Shown: positions 60,345 to 64,000 of the stretch, in pieces
Layout of the letters: each line of letters begins with the position of its first letter
How positions within the stretch are numbered: position 1 is the first letter of the stretch
NCBI GenBank assembly: GCA_965228435.1
Contig: OZ245818.1
Location: 2,542,001-2,606,000, forward strand
Origin: Hoeflea_A sp965228435
Lineage (GTDB): Bacteria; Pseudomonadota; Alphaproteobacteria; Rhizobiales; Rhizobiaceae
Direction: 5' to 3'
Length of the DNA: 64,000 nt
Notes under the pieces: generated by a model
Database searches by the model: none
Told to the model about the DNA's origin: nothing
Seen by the model: the letters and a program-made list of their open reading frames with translations, nothing else
Translations under genes and position numbers: made by a program

Positions 60345-61321
60345 CCAACGATCCCATTCTTTCCGTCAAAGACGTCCAGGTGTCCTTTCCGGTCGGTGGT
60401 CTGACCAATCGTGATGCGATCCTCGGCGTCGCCGGTGTCAGCTTCGACGTGCGGGTCGGCGAGACCTTTGCCCTTGTCGGCGAAAGCGGCTCCGGCAAAA
60501 CCACGCTGGCGCGCGCGATCAATGGCCTGCAGGCCATATCCAACGGGACAATCACCTTCGATGGCGACCGCATCGGCGGGCTGAGCAAAAGCCGCATGAA
60601 GCCGTTGCGCAAGCGCATGTCGATGATGTTCCAGGACCCGGTCGGCTCGCTTTCGCCACGCATGACGGTGGGCGGCCTGGTGACTGAACCTTTCCGCATC
60701 CACGGCATCGGCGGGCGCAACCTGCGTGACGAAGCGGCCCGGCTGCTGACGCTGGTCGGTCTGCCGGTGGATTTCATGACCCGCTATCCGCACCAGCTTT
60801 CGGGCGGCCAGGCCCGCCGCGTGGGCGTGGCGCGGGCCATCGCACTGGATCCGGCTCTGATCATCGCCGACGAGCCGACCGCCGGGCTGGATGTCTCGGT
60901 GCAGGGCGAGGTGCTGAACCTGCTCAATGATCTGCGCGAACGTCTTGGACTGGCCATGGTCATCATCACCCACAACCTGCATGTGGTCCATCACGTGGCC
61001 GACCGGACAGCGGTGATGTATCTCGGCCGCTTTGTGGAGACGGGCGAAACCGAGGCAATGTTCGCGGCCCCTCGGCACCCATACACAGCGGCGCTTCTCT
61101 CGGCCAATCCGGAACCCGATCCGGACAAGGCGCAAAACCGCATCTCGCTTCCCGCCGAAGTGCCATCGCTTCTGTCGCGCCCATCCGGCTGCGAGTTCCA
61201 CACGCGCTGCCCCTGGGCTCAAGCCAAATGTTCATCTGTCCCGCCGCCGGCCGGTGATGTCGCCTGCCACTTTCCGCTTGCGCCGGGCGCCCGACCGCCA
61301 GCCATGGAAGTTGCGTCTTGA
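60341..61321 (+). CDS. ABC transporter ATP-binding protein (DppF/OppF type)
   Basis: This encodes 326 residues from the ATG at 60341, overlapping the previous stop (ATGA). Walker A GESGSGKTT, Q-loop MMFQDPVGSLSP, signature LSGGQARR, Walker B LIIADEPTAGLD and switch His in IITHNLHVV. The C-terminal Cys motif (CEFHTRCPWAQAKC) is complete. Together with the DppD-type protein it powers the importer. Its TGA overlaps the TTG of the hydrolase gene. Confidence 0.93.
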   Translation: MTNDPILSVKDVQVSFPVGGLTNRDAILGVAGVSFDVRVGETFALVGESGSGKTTLARAINGLQAISNGTITFDGDRIGGLSKSRMKPLRKRMSMMFQDPVGSLSPRMTVGGLVTEPFRIHGIGGRNLRDEAARLLTLVGLPVDFMTRYPHQLSGGQARRVGVARAIALDPALIIADEPTAGLDVSVQGEVLNLLNDLRERLGLAMVIITHNLHVVHHVADRTAVMYLGRFVETGETEAMFAAPRHPYTAALLSANPEPDPDKAQNRISLPAEVPSLLSRPSGCEFHTRCPWAQAKCSSVPPPAGDVACHFPLAPGARPPAMEVAS

Positions 61322-63330
61322 TCGAAGTCCTTGAAACCGTCTGGATTCCGATGCCGGATGGCACGCGGTTGGCCGCCCGGCTCTGGCTGCCGGAAGGTGC
61401 ACGGGACAATCCGCTGCCCTGCATTCTGGAGTACATTCCCTATCGCCGCCGCGACCGGACCCGGATGCGTGACGAAAGCATGCACCCGATTTTTGCCGAA
61501 GCGGGCTATGCCTCGATCCGGGTGGACATTCGCGGCTATGGCGACAGCGACGGCCTGGCCGAAGACGAGTATTCGCACCAGGAAATCCAGGACGGTCACG
61601 ACATCATTGCCTGGATCGCCGCCCAGTCGTGGTGCGACGGTAATGTCGGCATGTTCGGTAAAAGCTGGGGCGCCTACAATTCGTTCCAGGTTGCCGCGAC
61701 CCGGCCGCCGGCGCTGAAGGCGATCATCCCGGTCATGGGCACCGATGACCGCTGGCGCGAGGATATCCATTTCTACGGCAGCGTCCTGGCGAACGACAAT
61801 TTCTGGTGGGGCTCGATCATGCAGCTCTACAACGCCATGCCGCCTGATCCCGAGATTGTCGGGCATGATCGCTGGCTGGATCAGTGGCGTGAGCGACTTG
61901 AAGCCGCACGGTTCTGGCCCGCCATGTGGCTGGAACACCAGACTCACGACGCGACGTGGCGGCGCGGCTCGATCTGCGAGAATTATGAGGACATCCAGGT
62001 TCCGGTCTATTTCTTCGGTGGCTGGGCGGATCTGTTTCGCGATACGCCGTTTCGGATCGCCAAACATCTGAAGACACCCGTCAAGGTGATGATGGGTCCG
62101 TGGGCGCATCTTTATCCGCACGAAGGAATTCCGGGCCCCCGGGTGGATTTCACCGATGAGGCCATCCGGTTCTGGGATCACTGGCTCAAGGGCATCGACA
62201 CCGGACTGATGGATGAGCCGCGCTTGCGCTTCTTCCTTCAGGACAGCATTGCGCCCGCGGGCATTCACCGGCACCGCGAAGGCCGCTGGATCGAGGAGGC
62301 CGCCTGGCCATCCGCCAATGTTTCCAATCAGACACTCTGGCTGAACGACGGTACGCTCGACACCGAGCCCTCACCGGGGGTGGACTTGTCGATCTGCTCG
62401 CCACAGACGTTCGGAGCAGCCGGCGGCGACATGTGCTCATTCGCCATTCCGGGCGACATGGCGATCGACTGTCGACTCGATGCCGGCGGCGCACTCCAAT
62501 TCCGAGGCGCGCCGCTGAAGGAACCCGTTGACATCCTTGGCCAGCCTGAGCTTTCGCTCACGGTCGCGGCCGATCGCCCGCAGGGGTTTGTCGTGGCGTT
62601 GCTGGTCGACGAAGCGCCTGACGGCGCACAGACCCTTCTGGCGCGCGGGTTCTGCAATCTCAACCATCGCAACAGCGATACCGCGCCATCGCCGGTCGTC
62701 CCGGGCGAGGCCATGGACGTGACCGTGCCGCTCTACGGGACCGGCTGCCGGGTTTTGTCCGGCCATCGCATCGTGGTGCAGATCGCCTCGACCTATTGGC
62801 CGATCCTTTGGCCCGCTCCCGAACCGGTCACGCTGACCATTGCCGCCGGCACCTCGGCACTGCACCTGCCCGTTCGGACAGAACCGGCCGATGCGCCCGC
62901 GCCCCGCCCCTTGCCCGACCCGCCGAAGCGGAGCGGCAAGCGACCCCTGACGCGGATGCGGGACGGTTCGATGGAACGCTCGATCCACACCGACCTGACG
63001 ACCGGCGAGCTGAGCCACCGGTTTTTCCTGGACGGTGGCGTCTTCGGCCCCGTTGGCGATCTGCGCCTTGACGACATCGGCACAGTGCTGAGTGATATCT
63101 CCGACCGGCGCTACACCATCCAAGCCGACGACCCGCTGACCGCCCGTGCGACGATGGAGCAGACCGCCGGTTTCACCCGTGACGACTGGTCCGCAACGAT
63201 CGAGACCGTTTCCGAGCAGACGGCCACCAAAACCGAGTTTCACCTGCGCGCGCGGGTGACCTGCCGGTCGGGGGACGACATCATCTTCGAGCGGGAAACC
63301 ACCCATACCATTGCGAGGAACGGCATGTGA
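61318..63330 (+). CDS. CocE/NonD family hydrolase, second of three, TTG start
   Basis: This encodes 670 residues from a TTG in a TTGA overlap with the ATPase gene. VWIPMPDGTRLAARLWLPEG, IRGYGDSDG and Ser116 in FGKSWGAYN mark the hydrolase core; GPWAHLYPHEGIPGP near residue 260 and the C-terminal jelly-roll domain (ADDPLTARATMEQTAG) complete the family pattern. Note GKSWGA, where the others have G(T/I)SWGG. Tight coupling to the transporter implies that it processes imported substrate in the cytoplasm; no signal peptide is present. Confidence 0.9.
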   Translation: MIEVLETVWIPMPDGTRLAARLWLPEGARDNPLPCILEYIPYRRRDRTRMRDESMHPIFAEAGYASIRVDIRGYGDSDGLAEDEYSHQEIQDGHDIIAWIAAQSWCDGNVGMFGKSWGAYNSFQVAATRPPALKAIIPVMGTDDRWREDIHFYGSVLANDNFWWGSIMQLYNAMPPDPEIVGHDRWLDQWRERLEAARFWPAMWLEHQTHDATWRRGSICENYEDIQVPVYFFGGWADLFRDTPFRIAKHLKTPVKVMMGPWAHLYPHEGIPGPRVDFTDEAIRFWDHWLKGIDTGLMDEPRLRFFLQDSIAPAGIHRHREGRWIEEAAWPSANVSNQTLWLNDGTLDTEPSPGVDLSICSPQTFGAAGGDMCSFAIPGDMAIDCRLDAGGALQFRGAPLKEPVDILGQPELSLTVAADRPQGFVVALLVDEAPDGAQTLLARGFCNLNHRNSDTAPSPVVPGEAMDVTVPLYGTGCRVLSGHRIVVQIASTYWPILWPAPEPVTLTIAAGTSALHLPVRTEPADAPAPRPLPDPPKRSGKRPLTRMRDGSMERSIHTDLTTGELSHRFFLDGGVFGPVGDLRLDDIGTVLSDISDRRYTIQADDPLTARATMEQTAGFTRDDWSATIETVSEQTATKTEFHLRARVTCRSGDDIIFERETTHTIARNGM

Positions 63331-64000
63331 TGCAGGACATCCCAGTCAGATCCGAATTTCCGCGCAAGGTGCGTGAAATCGAAAACACCTGGATCCCGAT
63401 GCCGGACGGCATCCGGCTAGCGGCGCGTATCTGGCTGCCGGAGGATGCGGACAGGGATCCCGTTCCGGCGATCCTCGAGTACCTGCCCTACCGCAAGCGT
63501 GACGGGACGGTCGAACGCGATCATCTGACCCATCCGTATTTTGCCGGACACGGCTATGCCGGTGTGCGGGTCGACATGCGCGGTACCGGCGACAGCGAGG
63601 GCATCTGCCTGGGGGAATATCTGCTGCAGGAGCAGGACGATGCGATGGCGGTCATCGACTGGCTGGCGGCCCAGCCCTGGTGCAGTGGCCGGGTCGGCAT
63701 GATCGGCATCAGCTGGGGCGGGTTCAACGGCCTTCAGGTTGCCGCCCGCCAGCCGGAGGCGCTGGGGGCGGTGATTTCTCTGTGTTCGACCGATGATCGT
63801 TACGCCGACGATATTCACTTCATGGGCGGCGCAATGCTGACCGATAAGCTGTCCTGGGGCGCCACGGCCTTCGCCATCTGCAACACACCGCCCGACCCGG
63901 CCATTGTCGGAGATCGCTGGCGCGACATGTGGATCGAGCGGCTGGAAAACAACGGCCTCTGGCTGCTCGACTGGATCCGCCACCAGCGGCGCGATGCGCT
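63330..64000 (+). CDS. CocE/NonD family hydrolase, third of three, cut by window end
   Basis: The first 223 codons are present. The ATG at 63330 overlaps the previous stop (TGATG). TWIPMPDGIRLAARIWLPED, VDMRGTGDSEG and Ser128 in GMIGISWGGFNG show the same family as the two other hydrolases in this locus. The segment RYADDIHFMGGAMLTDKLSW resembles hydrolase one more closely than hydrolase two at this point. It continues beyond the window. Confidence 0.9.
   Translation, partial: MQDIPVRSEFPRKVREIENTWIPMPDGIRLAARIWLPEDADRDPVPAILEYLPYRKRDGTVERDHLTHPYFAGHGYAGVRVDMRGTGDSEGICLGEYLLQEQDDAMAVIDWLAAQPWCSGRVGMIGISWGGFNGLQVAARQPEALGAVISLCSTDDRYADDIHFMGGAMLTDKLSWGATAFAICNTPPDPAIVGDRWRDMWIERLENNGLWLLDWIRHQRRDA

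Noticed and set aside
1..64000. CRISPR arrays, prophage structural genes or integrase genes
   Set aside because: No regularly spaced short repeats with unique spacers, no cas-like genes, no capsid/tail genes and no intact recombinase or transposase were seen; the repeats present are pairs or a triple with other features.

Overview
The window looks like chromosome from a GC-rich alphaproteobacterium, most likely Hyphomicrobiales (Rhizobiales). Signs of this are an IF3 gene beginning MRRPFRA from an ATT codon and divergent from an alpha/beta hydrolase, membrane-bound ferritin mbfA behind a perfect Irr-type iron control element, a BTLCP transglutaminase-like cysteine proteinase, and class III cyclases with TolB/TPR output domains. 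No taxonomic search was possible, so the genus is left open.

Layout. 1-1.1 kb: the tail of a periplasmic solute-binding protein and an unknown membrane-anchored protein, in visibly lower-GC DNA. 1.3-4.8 kb: a very large secreted metzincin-like protein with DUF11-type repeats and a small secreted partner. 4.8-6.6 kb: an ECF41 sigma factor operon (membrane protein, AhpD/CMD-like protein, sigma) behind a promoter that matches the ECF41 motif. 6.7-17 kb: assorted metabolic and regulatory genes (MDR oxidoreductase, cyclase, NUDIX, P-loop kinase, LysR/FMN reductase pair, Crp/Fnr, DAPG-hydrolase-like enzyme, esterase, phytanoyl-CoA dioxygenase).

17.0-22.6 kb is a lower-GC accessory island. It carries a HEPN/zinc-ribbon gene sitting between the 3' end of phyH and a decayed second copy of that 3' end, an orphan protein, and an overlapping three-gene operon: minimal nucleotidyltransferase (DUF6932-like), XRE-ImmA/IrrE protease, and T4 beta-like protein. 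The operon starts from a promoter whose -10 box lies inside a perfect 9-bp-arm palindrome. This is the best candidate in the window for an undescribed toxin-antitoxin or phage-defence system.

22.6-31.1 kb: core genes on the minus strand (infC, rpmI, rplT, pheS, pheT, nicotinamide phosphoribosyltransferase, Gfo/Idh/MocA oxidoreductase, nucleotidyltransferase). 31.3-40.6 kb: hydrolase, BTLCP, MHS transporter, thioesterase remnant, mbfA, YiiX-like peptidase, RTX/DUF4214 protein, LytTR/DUF2306 pair. 40.6-50.8 kb: lepA, HxlR/NmrA pair, wHTH-TolB-TPR regulator, hydrolase, LysR genes, a monooxygenase, an EF-hand protein, and an alkylguanine methyltransferase. tRNA-Leu(CAG) at 50.9 kb is followed by an ISL3 remnant and an AAA/DUF4143 gene.

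53-64 kb is a substrate uptake and hydrolysis locus. An Opp/Dpp-type ABC transporter is tightly coupled to two CocE/NonD hydrolases (the last runs off the window), with a third divergent hydrolase and an XRE-cupin regulator.

Repeats of note: two copies of a ~260-bp element with 32-bp inverted arms that differ between copies but stay complementary within each copy; two REP-like palindromes of a GGGGACAG type; and a triple repeat near 32.1 kb.
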